A stretch of 22,568 bases of DNA from the NCBI GenBank assembly GCA_036397635.1, contig DASWIP010000076.1:1-22568 (forward strand). Reading direction: 5' to 3'. The stretch comes from DASWIP01 sp036397635 (lineage in GTDB: Bacteria > Actinomycetota > AC-67). Of the stretch, positions 6,603-14,020 are shown piece by piece (position 1 is the stretch's first letter; every line of letters starts with the position of its first letter). Both the position numbers and the translations under genes were made by a program. The notes beneath the pieces are model-generated. The model was not told the origin of the DNA. It did not search any database and saw only the letters and a list, made by a program, of their open reading frames with translations.

Positions 6603-7442
6603 CTACGCGTCCGCCTTCGGATAGCTGCCCAGCACTTTGACCTGGAGGATCTTCGTTCGCAGCGACTCGATCGCGTAGCGTACCGGCGGCTCGTCGACGT
6701 GACCCTCCATGTCGATGAAGAAGCAGTACTCACCGAGGCGTTCCTTGGTCGGCCTGCTCTCCAGCTTGGTCAGGTTGATCTGCCGATCGCTGAATTCGTG
6801 CAGGATCGCGAGCAGCGATCCGGGCCGGTCCTTCTCGATGTAGCAGACGACCGAGGTCTTGTCGGCGGCGCTCGGCGGGGGATGCTCGCGGCCGATCAAG
6901 ACGAATCGCGTCGCGTTCTCGGAACGATCCTCGATGTCGGTGGCGATCACGGCCAGGCCGTACAGCTCGGCTGCGAGCGCGGTGCCGATCGCCGCCCACG
7001 GTTCGAGCGGGCCTCGGTCGGCGACGAGCTGCGCGGCCTCGGCGGTCGAGTTCGCCGCATGGATCGCTGAATGTGGCAGTTCTCGGCTCAGGTATCCGCG
7101 GCATTGCGCGGTGGCGTGCGGATGCGACACGACGCCGCGCACATCGGCGGGTGTCACGCCGGCGCGCGCGAGCAGCGCGTGCCGGATGGGCCGCACGACC
7201 TCGCCGCGGATCTGCACGGCATCGGTGTCGAAGGCAAGCGCGTCGAGTGTGACGTTCACCGAGCCCTCGATCGAGTTCTCGATCGGCACGATGCCGGCCT
7301 CCACGTCCCCAGCCTCGACCGCGCGCACGACCTCGGGCACGGTCGCGTATGGGACCGTCTCGGCCTCACGCGCGTCGGGCAACGACAGCAGGGCCTCCTC
7401 GGTGAAGGTTCCGGGCGGGCCCAGGTAGCCGTAGCGCATCAT
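6603..7442 (-). CDS. pheA: prephenate dehydratase with C-terminal ACT domain
   Basis: A 279-aa monofunctional enzyme that converts prephenate to phenylpyruvate in phenylalanine synthesis. Visible family motifs are GPPGTF (8-13), the substrate-site stretch ENSIEGSV (55-62), HPHATAQC (107-114) and the catalytic TRF motif (178-180). An ACT regulatory domain follows at about 196-273, with PGSL (207-210) and ESRP (228-231). ESRP is the signature of the phenylalanine-binding ACT domain, so feedback inhibition by phenylalanine is expected. There is no fused chorismate mutase. The ATG at 7442 overlaps the TGA of the upstream DUF4446 gene (ATGA), and the stop abuts the serS ATG. The three genes therefore form one coupled operon. 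Confidence 0.97.
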   Translation of the reverse strand: MMRYGYLGPPGTFTEEALLSLPDAREAETVPYATVPEVVRAVEAGDVEAGIVPIENSIEGSVNVTLDALAFDTDAVQIRGEVVRPIRHALLARAGVTPADVRGVVSHPHATAQCRGYLSRELPHSAIHAANSTAEAAQLVADRGPLEPWAAIGTALAAELYGLAVIATDIEDRSENATRFVLIGREHPPPSAADKTSVVCYIEKDRPGSLLAILHEFSDRQINLTKLESRPTKERLGEYCFFIDMEGHVDEPPVRYAIESLRTKILQVKVLGSYPKADA

Positions 7443-7915
7443 CCGGTCGTCCCCGCGAGCGCGCGCCGGATGGCCTCGGACTCCTCTTCGGACAGGTTGT
7501 GCTTGCTTCGGCCGCGCTCGACCGGCTTCGCGTAGATCCGCGTGTCGGTTCGCCCGTTGATCGAGGACAGTACGATGCCGGTCCCCTCACCGTCGAGCAT
7601 CGCGGCGGCGAAAGACATCTTGCCGCCCATGTCTTCGAACGCATCGAAGCGCACCAGCCCGATCCGCTGGATCGCGTAGGACTGCTCGTCTCGCACCAGC
7701 TCGACGGCTTTGGCGAGCTGCTCGACGTCGTTGAGCAGCGTGTCGGAGGTGACGGCGAGCTGCTCGGCCGTGGCGGGGCCGGAGGTCCGGCGGCGCAGCG
7801 GCGAGCGGAGCCGGTTGAGGCGACGGGCGAGCAGGAGGTTCAGGACGAGCGAGAGTGCCGCGACGGCGGCTGCCGCCACGGCGACGATGCTGAGGGTCTG
7901 CTGACCGAGCTCCAC
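7439..7915 (-). CDS. DUF4446 family membrane-anchored protein
   Basis: A 158-aa protein of unknown biochemical function. It has one N-terminal transmembrane helix (about residues 8-30), an Arg-rich stretch just after it (RRLNRLRSPLRRR, so the N-terminus faces out), a helical linker, and the DUF4446 core IGLVRFDAFEDMGGKMSFAAA (85-105) with GIVLSSINGR and IYAKPVERGRS. The family is widespread in Gram-positive bacteria. The open frame extends further upstream, but only into the divergent larB gene. The GTG at 7915 gives the expected length and lies symmetrically opposite the larB start about a shared promoter. It is the first gene of the operon, overlapping pheA by 4 nt (ATGA). The family call is confident and the start moderately so. 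Confidence 0.8.
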   Translation of the reverse strand: MELGQQTLSIVAVAAAAVAALSLVLNLLLARRLNRLRSPLRRRTSGPATAEQLAVTSDTLLNDVEQLAKAVELVRDEQSYAIQRIGLVRFDAFEDMGGKMSFAAAMLDGEGTGIVLSSINGRTDTRIYAKPVERGRSKHNLSEEESEAIRRALAGTTG

Positions 7916-7940
7916 GGCGAGGGCTAGGATAGCGCCCGAA
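7916..7940. promoter_or_regulatory. symmetric bidirectional promoter between DUF4446-pheA-serS and larBC
   Basis: TAGGATA at 7925-7931 reads as a -10 element on both strands: TAGGAT on plus (7925-7930) and TATCCT on minus (7931-7926). Each ends exactly 10 nt before a GTG start (7941 plus, 7915 minus). Candidate -35 boxes lie on both sides: CTGACC at 7901-7906 for plus (18-nt spacer) and TTGAGG at 7953-7948 for minus (16-nt spacer). Both mRNAs would be almost leaderless. Confidence 0.5.
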
Positions 7941-8699
7941 GTGGATGCCTCAACGCTGGCCGCCCTGCTGGACGCGGTCGCGCGGGGAGAGATCACGCCC
8001 GGTCAGGCCGCCGAGCGGATCTCGCACCTGCCCGTCGCGGACCTGGGGTTCGCGCGCCTGGACACGCATCGCGAGCTCAGGACAGGGCTGCCCGAGGTCA
8101 TCTACTGTCCCGGCAAGACGCCCGAGCAGCTGCGCGCGATCGCCCGCGAGATGCTCGCGCATCCAGGTGGTGCGATCGTGGCGACGCGGGCCGACGCCGG
8201 GCATGCCGGCGCGCTGGCCGGGCTGTCCGACGACGTCGCCTACGACGAAGTCGCCCGTGTGGTCGTGATCCGTCCGACCGAACAAGCCCCGCTCGGTGTC
8301 GTGGCGGTGGTCACCGGCGGCACCTCGGACCTGCCGGTCGCGCGTGAGGCCCTGGTCTGCGCCGAGGCGTTCGGCTGCAAGGCGTCCCTGGTGACCGACA
8401 TCGGCGTCGCCGGCCTGCACCGCACGCTGGCGGCGCAAGCCGACCTGCGCGCCGCGGACGTGGTGATCGCGGTCGCGGGCATGGAGGGCGCGCTGCCCAG
8501 CATCGTTGCGGGCTTGATCCCCGCGCCGGTCATCGCCGTGCCGACCAGCATCGGCTACGGCTCCTCGTTCGGGGGGCTGGCCGCGCTGCTCGCGATGCTG
8601 AACTCGTGCGCGCCCGGCATCGCGGTGGTCAACATAGACAACGGATTCGGCGCTGCGGCGCTCGCGGTGAGGATCCTCGGGCGAGGGGAGAACCCGTGA
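7941..8699 (+). CDS. larB: LarB, pyridinium-3,5-biscarboxylic acid mononucleotide synthase
   Basis: A 252-aa enzyme for the first step of nickel-pincer nucleotide (NPN) cofactor synthesis. It carboxylates the pyridinium ring of nicotinic acid adenine dinucleotide and releases AMP. The N-terminal part (1-115) is typical of LarB (PEVIYCPGKTPEQ, 51-63; ATRADAGHAGAL, 81-92). The C-terminal part is a PurE/AIR-carboxylase-like fold with TGGTSDLPVA (125-134), SIGYGSSFGGLAALLAMLNS (203-222) and NIDNGFGAA (231-239). The Cys at 223 sits where LarB enzymes carry the cysteine thought to form a covalent adduct with the substrate ring. The start is GTG 7941. The stop overlaps the GTG of larC (GTGA), so the two are translated together. 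Confidence 0.95.
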   Translation: MDASTLAALLDAVARGEITPGQAAERISHLPVADLGFARLDTHRELRTGLPEVIYCPGKTPEQLRAIAREMLAHPGGAIVATRADAGHAGALAGLSDDVAYDEVARVVVIRPTEQAPLGVVAVVTGGTSDLPVAREALVCAEAFGCKASLVTDIGVAGLHRTLAAQADLRAADVVIAVAGMEGALPSIVAGLIPAPVIAVPTSIGYGSSFGGLAALLAMLNSCAPGIAVVNIDNGFGAAALAVRILGRGENP

Positions 8700-9892
8700 C
8701 CACGCTCGCATACTTCGATTGCTTCTCGGGCGTTGCCGGAGACATGACCCTGGGCGCGCTCATCGACGCCGGCGTACCCGTCGAGGCGATCGAGCTTCCT
8801 CTGCGCAAGCTTCCGCTCGAGGGGTTCTCGCTCGACGTGTCGCGTGTCGAGCGGCTCGGCGTGGCGGCGACGCACGTGAAGGTGCGCGGCGAATCCGGCG
8901 GCATCTTCCGTAACTACTTCAGCATCACGAGCATGATCGAGGAGGCCGACCTGCCGGATCCCGCCAAGTCGCGCGCGCTGGCGATCTACCGACGGCTCGC
9001 CGAAGCCGAGGCGACCGTGCACGGCAAAGACATCGGCCATGTCCCGTTCCACGAGCTCGGATCGGCCGATACGATCGTCGACGTGGTCGGTTCGGCGCTA
9101 GGCCTGCATCACCTCGGCGTCGAGCACGTCTACGCGAGCGCCGTGGCCACCGGGATGGGCATGATCCGGACCGAGCACGGCGTCTATCCCGTGCCGGGCC
9201 CGGCGGTGGTCGAGCTGCTCAAGGGCGCGCCGCTGTATTCGCAGGGGATCCCCACCGAGCTTGTCACGCCCACCGGCGCGGCGATCCTGGCAGCCAGCGT
9301 CGAGCGATGGGGCGACATCCCGCCGATGACCGTGCGGTCGGTCGGCTACGGCGCCGGCTCGCGACAGCTCGACATCCCCAACGTCTTGCGGCTGCTGATC
9401 GGCGAACCGGCGACGGACACCGAGGCGCTCGGGCCGGTCCCCGCCGTGCTGCTCGAGACCAACATCGACGACATGAACCCCGAGCTCTACGAGTACGTGA
9501 TCGAGCAGCTGCTCGAGCACGGCGCGCAGGACGCATGGGTGACCCCGATCGTGATGAAGCGCGGCCGTCCCGCCGCCACGTTGTCGGTGCTGTGCGGCCC
9601 CGGCGAGGAGCGGCCACTGCGCGATGTGATCTTCTCCGAGACCACCACGCTGGGGATCCGCCGGCGCGTGCTCGAGAAGTGGACGCTGCCCCGCGAGTTC
9701 CTCTCGGTCCCGATCGGTGAGGGCAGCGTTCGCGTCAAGGTCGCGCGCAACGCGACCGGCGCGGTGGTCGGCGTCTATCCCGAGTACGCGGACTGCGCGT
9801 ATCTGGCCCGCGGGTCGGGGCGGCCACTGAAGGACGTCTATGCCGCGGCGCAGACCGAGGCGCGCGCGCGGCTCGAGCACCCGCAGATCTAG
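8696..9892 (+). CDS. larC: LarC, nickel insertase for the nickel-pincer cofactor
   Basis: A 398-aa full-length LarC in a single frame, unlike lactobacilli where larC is read through a programmed frameshift. LarC inserts nickel into the pyridinium dithioic-acid mononucleotide in a CTP-dependent reaction. Signatures are the start TTLAYFDCFSGVAGDMTLGA, VHGKDIGHVPFHELGSADTI in the N-terminal domain, SVGYGAGSRQLDIPNVLR, ETNIDDMNPELYEYV and the late DVIFSETTTLGIRRR. The GTG at 8696 is chosen because it starts exactly at the conserved N-terminus and overlaps the larB stop by 4 nt; the frame stays open upstream but encodes larB in another phase. Neither larE (sulfur transfer) nor any nickel-pincer enzyme such as LarA is in the window. 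Confidence 0.96.
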   Translation: MTTLAYFDCFSGVAGDMTLGALIDAGVPVEAIELPLRKLPLEGFSLDVSRVERLGVAATHVKVRGESGGIFRNYFSITSMIEEADLPDPAKSRALAIYRRLAEAEATVHGKDIGHVPFHELGSADTIVDVVGSALGLHHLGVEHVYASAVATGMGMIRTEHGVYPVPGPAVVELLKGAPLYSQGIPTELVTPTGAAILAASVERWGDIPPMTVRSVGYGAGSRQLDIPNVLRLLIGEPATDTEALGPVPAVLLETNIDDMNPELYEYVIEQLLEHGAQDAWVTPIVMKRGRPAATLSVLCGPGEERPLRDVIFSETTTLGIRRRVLEKWTLPREFLSVPIGEGSVRVKVARNATGAVVGVYPEYADCAYLARGSGRPLKDVYAAAQTEARARLEHPQI

Positions 9893-9909
9893 CTCGGCGG
9901 AAAGGAAGA

Positions 9910-9930
9910 AGCCCCGGGATCGCCGGGGCT
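9910..9930. terminator. bidirectional terminator stem-loop after larC
   Basis: AGCCCCGG (9910-9917) and CCGGGGCT (9923-9930) form a perfect 8-bp stem with a 5-nt loop. It lies between the convergent ends of larC (9892) and the small secreted protein gene (9959). On the minus strand it is followed by a pyrimidine-rich tail (TCTTCCTTTCC), so it is best as a terminator for the minus-strand gene but can serve both. Confidence 0.75.
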
Positions 9931-9958
9931 CCTTGGTCTGGTTCGCAGCGTTGGGTGT

Positions 9959-10231
9959 TTACGCCGGTGGCAGCAGCCGGGTGTCGGCGGGGATGGTGAT
10001 CGCATCGTCGCCGGTCCCGTGCGTGTGTGACGTGGTCTGCAGTCCGGGATCGTCGTTGGACTCCTGCCAGATCGCCTGGGTCTCGGCGTCCAGGTAGACA
10101 TCGCCCTGGCCCGCTTCGGGCACCGAGCTCACCGGGATGGTCGCATCGGCTTCGTCGCCGTGCGCCATCGATGCAACCGGAACCGCGGCGATGGCGATGG
10201 CCGCCAGCGCCGCTGCGAGGCTCCTCTTCAT
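9959..10231 (-). CDS. small exported protein, unknown function
   Basis: A 90-aa protein with a textbook signal peptide (MKRS, then an Ala-rich hydrophobic stretch at residues 5-18 and a likely cleavage at ASMA, about residue 22). The mature part is about 68 aa, acidic, without cysteines. It has His residues near both ends of its core (AHGDEAD and TSHTHGTGDD), which might bind metal, but that is a guess. ATG 10231 is preferred over upstream in-frame starts because it directly begins the signal peptide and follows a purine-rich ribosome-binding site (GGGGGAG, about 3 nt before the ATG). It is convergent with larC and shares its terminator. No family was recognised. Confidence 0.65.
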   Translation of the reverse strand: MKRSLAAALAAIAIAAVPVASMAHGDEADATIPVSSVPEAGQGDVYLDAETQAIWQESNDDPGLQTTSHTHGTGDDAITIPADTRLLPPA

Positions 10232-10410
10232 GCGCTCCCCCTTCTTCCGGTGGGCCGTCGTTGGTCCACGCACGCAATAGATACGCGAGCAGCGCCCGCT
10301 CATTATGGGGAACGAACTTCGCAAGCCATGACAAAGGGAACGAAGCATCGAACAAGTACCGAGCGGATCCTGCTCCTTGTCACGCGTGTGACGTCGATTG
10401 GGCGGGAACG
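10232..10410. other. intergenic region upstream of the small exported protein
   Basis: No gene is visible. The region presumably holds the minus-strand promoter of the small exported protein. The 9-mer GGGAACGAA occurs twice (10308-10316 and 10336-10344), exactly 28 bp apart. No convincing -35/-10 pair was found. Confidence 0.35.
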
Positions 10411-10440
10411 ACGAGAGCCGGACCGCGGTCCGGCTCTCGT
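10411..10440 (-). terminator. 30-bp perfect palindrome after the FN3 gene
   Basis: ACGAGAGCCGGACCG is followed at once by its exact reverse complement, giving a 15+15-bp palindrome. It lies about 30 bp past the stop of the minus-strand FN3 gene, so it most likely acts as a terminator hairpin. There is no T-tract. Confidence 0.65.
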
Positions 10441-10471
10441 GCGCCCTCTTCTCCCTACTGCACGTTGATCA

Positions 10472-12862
10472 TCACAGTCCGCTCTGCGGACAATCTGCGA
10501 GCACGGTCATGTCGCGAAGCCGGGCTTCGTCACCGACGTACTCGGTCGGCGGCGGTCCGAACCCGGAGGCGAGCAGCCCGTACGCGATCCCCTTGCGGAA
10601 CTGGTAATGGAACTCCCAGATATCCTGCCCGCTCTGGGTGAAGACCCGTCCGTCGGGCTGCCGTCCGTTGGGGCCGTTGTCCTTGCTCAGCCACAGCGTG
10701 ATCAGGTCGTAGGGCGGGCCGCCCGGCACGCTCGGCAGGATCTTCAGGCGCATCCGGTTGGTCTCGACGTCGGGGCCTTCCATGATCGGCGTCGTCAGCT
10801 GCACCTTGCAGCGCGTCACCTCGACGTCGCCGTTCTCGGCTGGGTCCAGGAACGTCGGGATCGGCGGGCCGAGCGTGCGGATGCATCCGGCGACGTTCGA
10901 GGCTCCGCTCTCGCCGTCGAGGTTGACGGCGATCACCCGGAAGAAGTGGGCGGTGTGCGGTTGCAGACCGGTGATGGTTAACGCCGTCGAGCCGGTCCCG
11001 GTCTTCTTGGGCGCGCTTGCGATGTCGGTCCAGGGCAGCCCGCTGATGGTCTGGCCGCTGCAATGCTGATTCGGGAACCGGATCGTTTCGATCCGGAACG
11101 AGCTCTCGTTGGTCGCGTTGTCGATCCAGGTCAGCTCGATGCTCCGGTCCAGGATGCCGGTCGCCGTCAGGCCGGTCGGCGCGCCGTTGGGCGCCAGCGG
11201 CGGCAGGGTGGTCGCGCACGCGACGTTGGATGGGTCGGACACCTCGACGGTGCCTAGAACCGCCCGTACGCGGTAGCACCGCTGCGTGTTCGCCGGCAGC
11301 GAGTCGGCGTCGATGTAGGTCGTCGTACCGGTTCCGCTGCGCTGTCCCCGATGCGCGAGCGTCTCGAAGACGCCGTCGATATTGCGGTACTCGATCCGGA
11401 AGCCTGTCTCGTTCGTGGCGTTGTCGATCCAGGTCAGCTCGATCTCGTGCGACCCGATCGCGATCGCACCCAGACCTGTCGGTCGGGCCAGCGGCGCCTT
11501 CAACGTCGTGACGGTCGCCACGTTCGACGGCGCGCTCAACCCTGAGGCATTCGAGGCGAACACGCGGTACGAGTACGTGGTCAGAGCGACCGTATTCATG
11601 TCGCTGAACGCCGTCGAGTCGGCCGGCGCGTTGCCGATCGTGACCCATCCGGCACTGCTATTCGTACACACACCGGGGCAGCGCTGGATCGCGTATGAGT
11701 CCTCGGCGTTCGAATTGTCCCGCCAGGTCAGGTCGACCTGCGTGTTCGAGACCGCGCGCGCGGCCAGGTTCGACGGTGCGACCGGCGTCGAGCCGAGGCA
11801 GACAGTGTTCGTGTAGCCCGAGTACGCGGGGCCGATCCGCCACGCGCGCACCCGATAGCAGCGGCTCGTGTCCGGTGGGATCCCCGTGTCGGTCCAGGTC
11901 ACTGCGCCGACGCCGTCGCGCTTCAGCGCGGTGTGCTGCAACTGGAAGTCGGTCGCGTCGGGACCCCATTCGACGAAGAAGCCATCCTCGTTCGTCGCCG
12001 TGTCCGCCCAGGTGAGCTGAGCGGTGCTCGGCGGGATGAACTGGGCGGTCAACCCGGCCGGATCCGCCGGCGGCGGGACGGGCGGAGTCTCCAGCTTCAC
12101 GCGGTCGGGGGAGATCGAGTCGGAGAATGCGCGCTCGAGCGTGACGGTCCCGTTCGTCCGGGGGATGTTCACCTCACGCACGGCCACGATCTTGTAGAAG
12201 AACGTCTGGTTGAACTCTGGGATCGTCTCGGAGTAGGTGGTCACGTTGGCGGGGACGGTCGCGTGCGGCTCGGTGCCGAACTGCGGGTTGATGATGCCCC
12301 GCGCCCGCATGATCCAGAACAGCGACTCATCGGAGTTGTCGGTCCAGGTCAACGTGATCGAAGCGACTTGAAGGCATGCGAGGTTCCCATTGCAGCGAAG
12401 GTTGGTGGGCGCCTGCGGGCCGAGGATCGCCGGGTCCGGTTCGGACGGCGCGCCCTCGAGGACAGGGATCCCACCCCCGCCGGGCGGGCCGGGCGCGAAG
12501 ATCGGCACGACACGGTAGAAGCGCGGGGTCGGATCAGACGGCGGTGCGTTCGGAGACGCCAGCGCGACGCAGTTCCCGGCGATGTTGGTGCAGGAACCGA
12601 GCTCTTGAAGGGTCGTGTACGGACCCTCCTCATCAAGGGAGACCTCGATCCGGTACCCGGTCTCCTGAAGCAGCCCGGTGTCCTTCCAAGCGATGAACAC
12701 CGTGGTTGGGGAGATGCCGGCGGCGAAGACGTCCTCGACGCGCAGCAACAGCGCGCGCACCTCGTCCTCGGGCCCGGCGTGGGCGCCGGTCCCCGAAAGG
12801 AAGGTGGCTGCGGTGATGGTGGCGATGGCGAAGCGCTTCAGCCTGCCGGTGCGTCGGTCCAT
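10472..12862 (-). CDS. secreted multi-domain fibronectin type III protein
   Basis: A 796-aa exported protein. The signal peptide is basic (RRTGRLKR) plus hydrophobic (11-27), with cleavage near GAHA. Six FN3-like domains follow, each with an L-T-W-x-D core; the core Trp lies at residues 59, 173, 285, 380, 478 and 579. Several have the RCYRVRA or YSYRVFA strand and an SxPSNVA end. Domains five and six share ELTWIDNATNE and a long stretch of identical DNA. The last 130 residues (about 665-796) are not FN3-like and were not recognised. There is no sorting signal or C-terminal helix, so the protein is probably released or held non-covalently. FN3 arrays usually act as spacers or binding modules; no catalytic domain is visible. 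The ATG at 12862 has GGAG 5 nt upstream. Confidence 0.8.
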   Translation of the reverse strand: MDRRTGRLKRFAIATITAATFLSGTGAHAGPEDEVRALLLRVEDVFAAGISPTTVFIAWKDTGLLQETGYRIEVSLDEEGPYTTLQELGSCTNIAGNCVALASPNAPPSDPTPRFYRVVPIFAPGPPGGGGIPVLEGAPSEPDPAILGPQAPTNLRCNGNLACLQVASITLTWTDNSDESLFWIMRARGIINPQFGTEPHATVPANVTTYSETIPEFNQTFFYKIVAVREVNIPRTNGTVTLERAFSDSISPDRVKLETPPVPPPADPAGLTAQFIPPSTAQLTWADTATNEDGFFVEWGPDATDFQLQHTALKRDGVGAVTWTDTGIPPDTSRCYRVRAWRIGPAYSGYTNTVCLGSTPVAPSNLAARAVSNTQVDLTWRDNSNAEDSYAIQRCPGVCTNSSAGWVTIGNAPADSTAFSDMNTVALTTYSYRVFASNASGLSAPSNVATVTTLKAPLARPTGLGAIAIGSHEIELTWIDNATNETGFRIEYRNIDGVFETLAHRGQRSGTGTTTYIDADSLPANTQRCYRVRAVLGTVEVSDPSNVACATTLPPLAPNGAPTGLTATGILDRSIELTWIDNATNESSFRIETIRFPNQHCSGQTISGLPWTDIASAPKKTGTGSTALTITGLQPHTAHFFRVIAVNLDGESGASNVAGCIRTLGPPIPTFLDPAENGDVEVTRCKVQLTTPIMEGPDVETNRMRLKILPSVPGGPPYDLITLWLSKDNGPNGRQPDGRVFTQSGQDIWEFHYQFRKGIAYGLLASGFGPPPTEYVGDEARLRDMTVLADCPQSGL

Positions 12863-12891
12863 ATGCTCCGGATCCCCAGCGTCGTGGCCTC

Positions 12892-12913
12892 ACGCGCGGC
12901 GTTCTCCGCGCGT
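12892..12913 (-). terminator. stem-loop after the zinc alcohol dehydrogenase
   Basis: ACGCGCGG (12892-12899) and CCGCGCGT (12906-12913) form a perfect 8-bp stem with a 6-nt loop. It lies 39 bp beyond the dehydrogenase stop (12953) and 29 bp before the FN3 start. It could be a terminator or an attenuating hairpin; there is no T-tract. Confidence 0.45.
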
Positions 12914-12952
12914 AGGGAGGGGATTCAGCGCGCGCCCGGGAGTGTCCTTCGG

Positions 12953-14020
12953 CTATACCGAGGACGAATCCCCGGAAACCAGAAGGACGCGGACCGGGTC
13001 GTTTCGCTTTTCGGACAAGATGGCAACACCCTCGGCCGCGCGCTCGATCGGCAGGCGCGCGGAGATGCTGCTCGACACGTCCAAGCGACCCGACGCCACC
13101 AAGCGCATCAGCGTCTCGAGGTGGCGGCGCTGATACCCGTACGTTCCGAGCAGCTTGGTACGAAGCACCGCGAAAAGGATGAGCGGGCCGAGCTGGATGC
13201 GGTCACCGCCGACGCCGACGATCACCGCTCGCCCGCCGATCGCCAGCGACGCGACCGCCTGCTTGAGCACCGCGTTCGCGCCGACGAAGTCGAACGCCGC
13301 GTCCACGCCGTTGCCGTCGGTCGCGTCCTTGATCGCCTGCGGCGCGGTGCCGTCGGTCGGATCGAGCACCAGATCGGCGCCGAGCAGCTTCGCGCGTTCG
13401 CGCGCGCCTGCATTGGGGTCGATCGCGGCGATGAATCCGGCGCCGGCCATGCGCGCGATCATGACCGCGTGCGTCCCGAGGCCGCCGATGCCGTAGATCG
13501 CGACGCGCTCGCCGGGACGAACCTGCGCGACGTCGATCACCGCGTTGTACGGCGTCGCGACCGCGTCGCACAGGATGGCGGCGACCTCCAACGGAACGTT
13601 GTCGGGCACGCGCACCAGGTTGGCCGCAGGCACGACCACATACTCCGCCCACGCGCCGTCGTAGTCGACGCCCATGGTCAGCGGCGTCCCCGTGCACTCC
13701 TCGACCGGACGTCCGGTCGTGCACGCGCGGCAGCGGCCACATCCCTTGCCGGCGTACATCGCGACGCGATCGCCCTCACTCCAGCCGATGACGCCCGCAC
13801 CAATCGAGGCGATCACGCCGCTCGCCTCGTGACCGGGTGTGAACGGAATGGCGCCCTGGTTCGGCAGCGTCCCATCGAACACGTGCAGGTCGCTCGCGCA
13901 TACACCGCAGGCGGCGACACGGACCAACACCGCGCCAGATCCGGGCCTTGGGACGGACACGTCCTCGACCCGAAGCGGCTCGCCGACGCCGTGGAATCGG
14001 ACCGCACGCATCGTGCTCAC
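12953..14020 (-). CDS. zinc-dependent alcohol dehydrogenase (MDR superfamily)
   Basis: A 355-aa medium-chain dehydrogenase. The catalytic zinc ligands are Cys41 (CGVCASD) and His64-Glu65 (PGHE). The structural zinc lobe has Cys94, Cys97, Cys100 and Cys109 (GCGRCRAC then EEC). The nucleotide-binding fold has GIGGLG (177-182) and the acidic Asp201 (AAIDP), which favours NAD(H). The substrate is unknown; the motif set fits alcohol/aldehyde dehydrogenases of the AdhP or Zn-ADH type. The GTG at 14020 overlaps the stop of the upstream LLM oxidoreductase (GTGA), so the two are coupled and probably share a pathway. An ATG at 14011 is the alternative start. It resembles the other MDR at 533 in domain layout only. 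Confidence 0.92.
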   Translation of the reverse strand: MSTMRAVRFHGVGEPLRVEDVSVPRPGSGAVLVRVAACGVCASDLHVFDGTLPNQGAIPFTPGHEASGVIASIGAGVIGWSEGDRVAMYAGKGCGRCRACTTGRPVEECTGTPLTMGVDYDGAWAEYVVVPAANLVRVPDNVPLEVAAILCDAVATPYNAVIDVAQVRPGERVAIYGIGGLGTHAVMIARMAGAGFIAAIDPNAGARERAKLLGADLVLDPTDGTAPQAIKDATDGNGVDAAFDFVGANAVLKQAVASLAIGGRAVIVGVGGDRIQLGPLILFAVLRTKLLGTYGYQRRHLETLMRLVASGRLDVSSSISARLPIERAAEGVAILSEKRNDPVRVLLVSGDSSSV

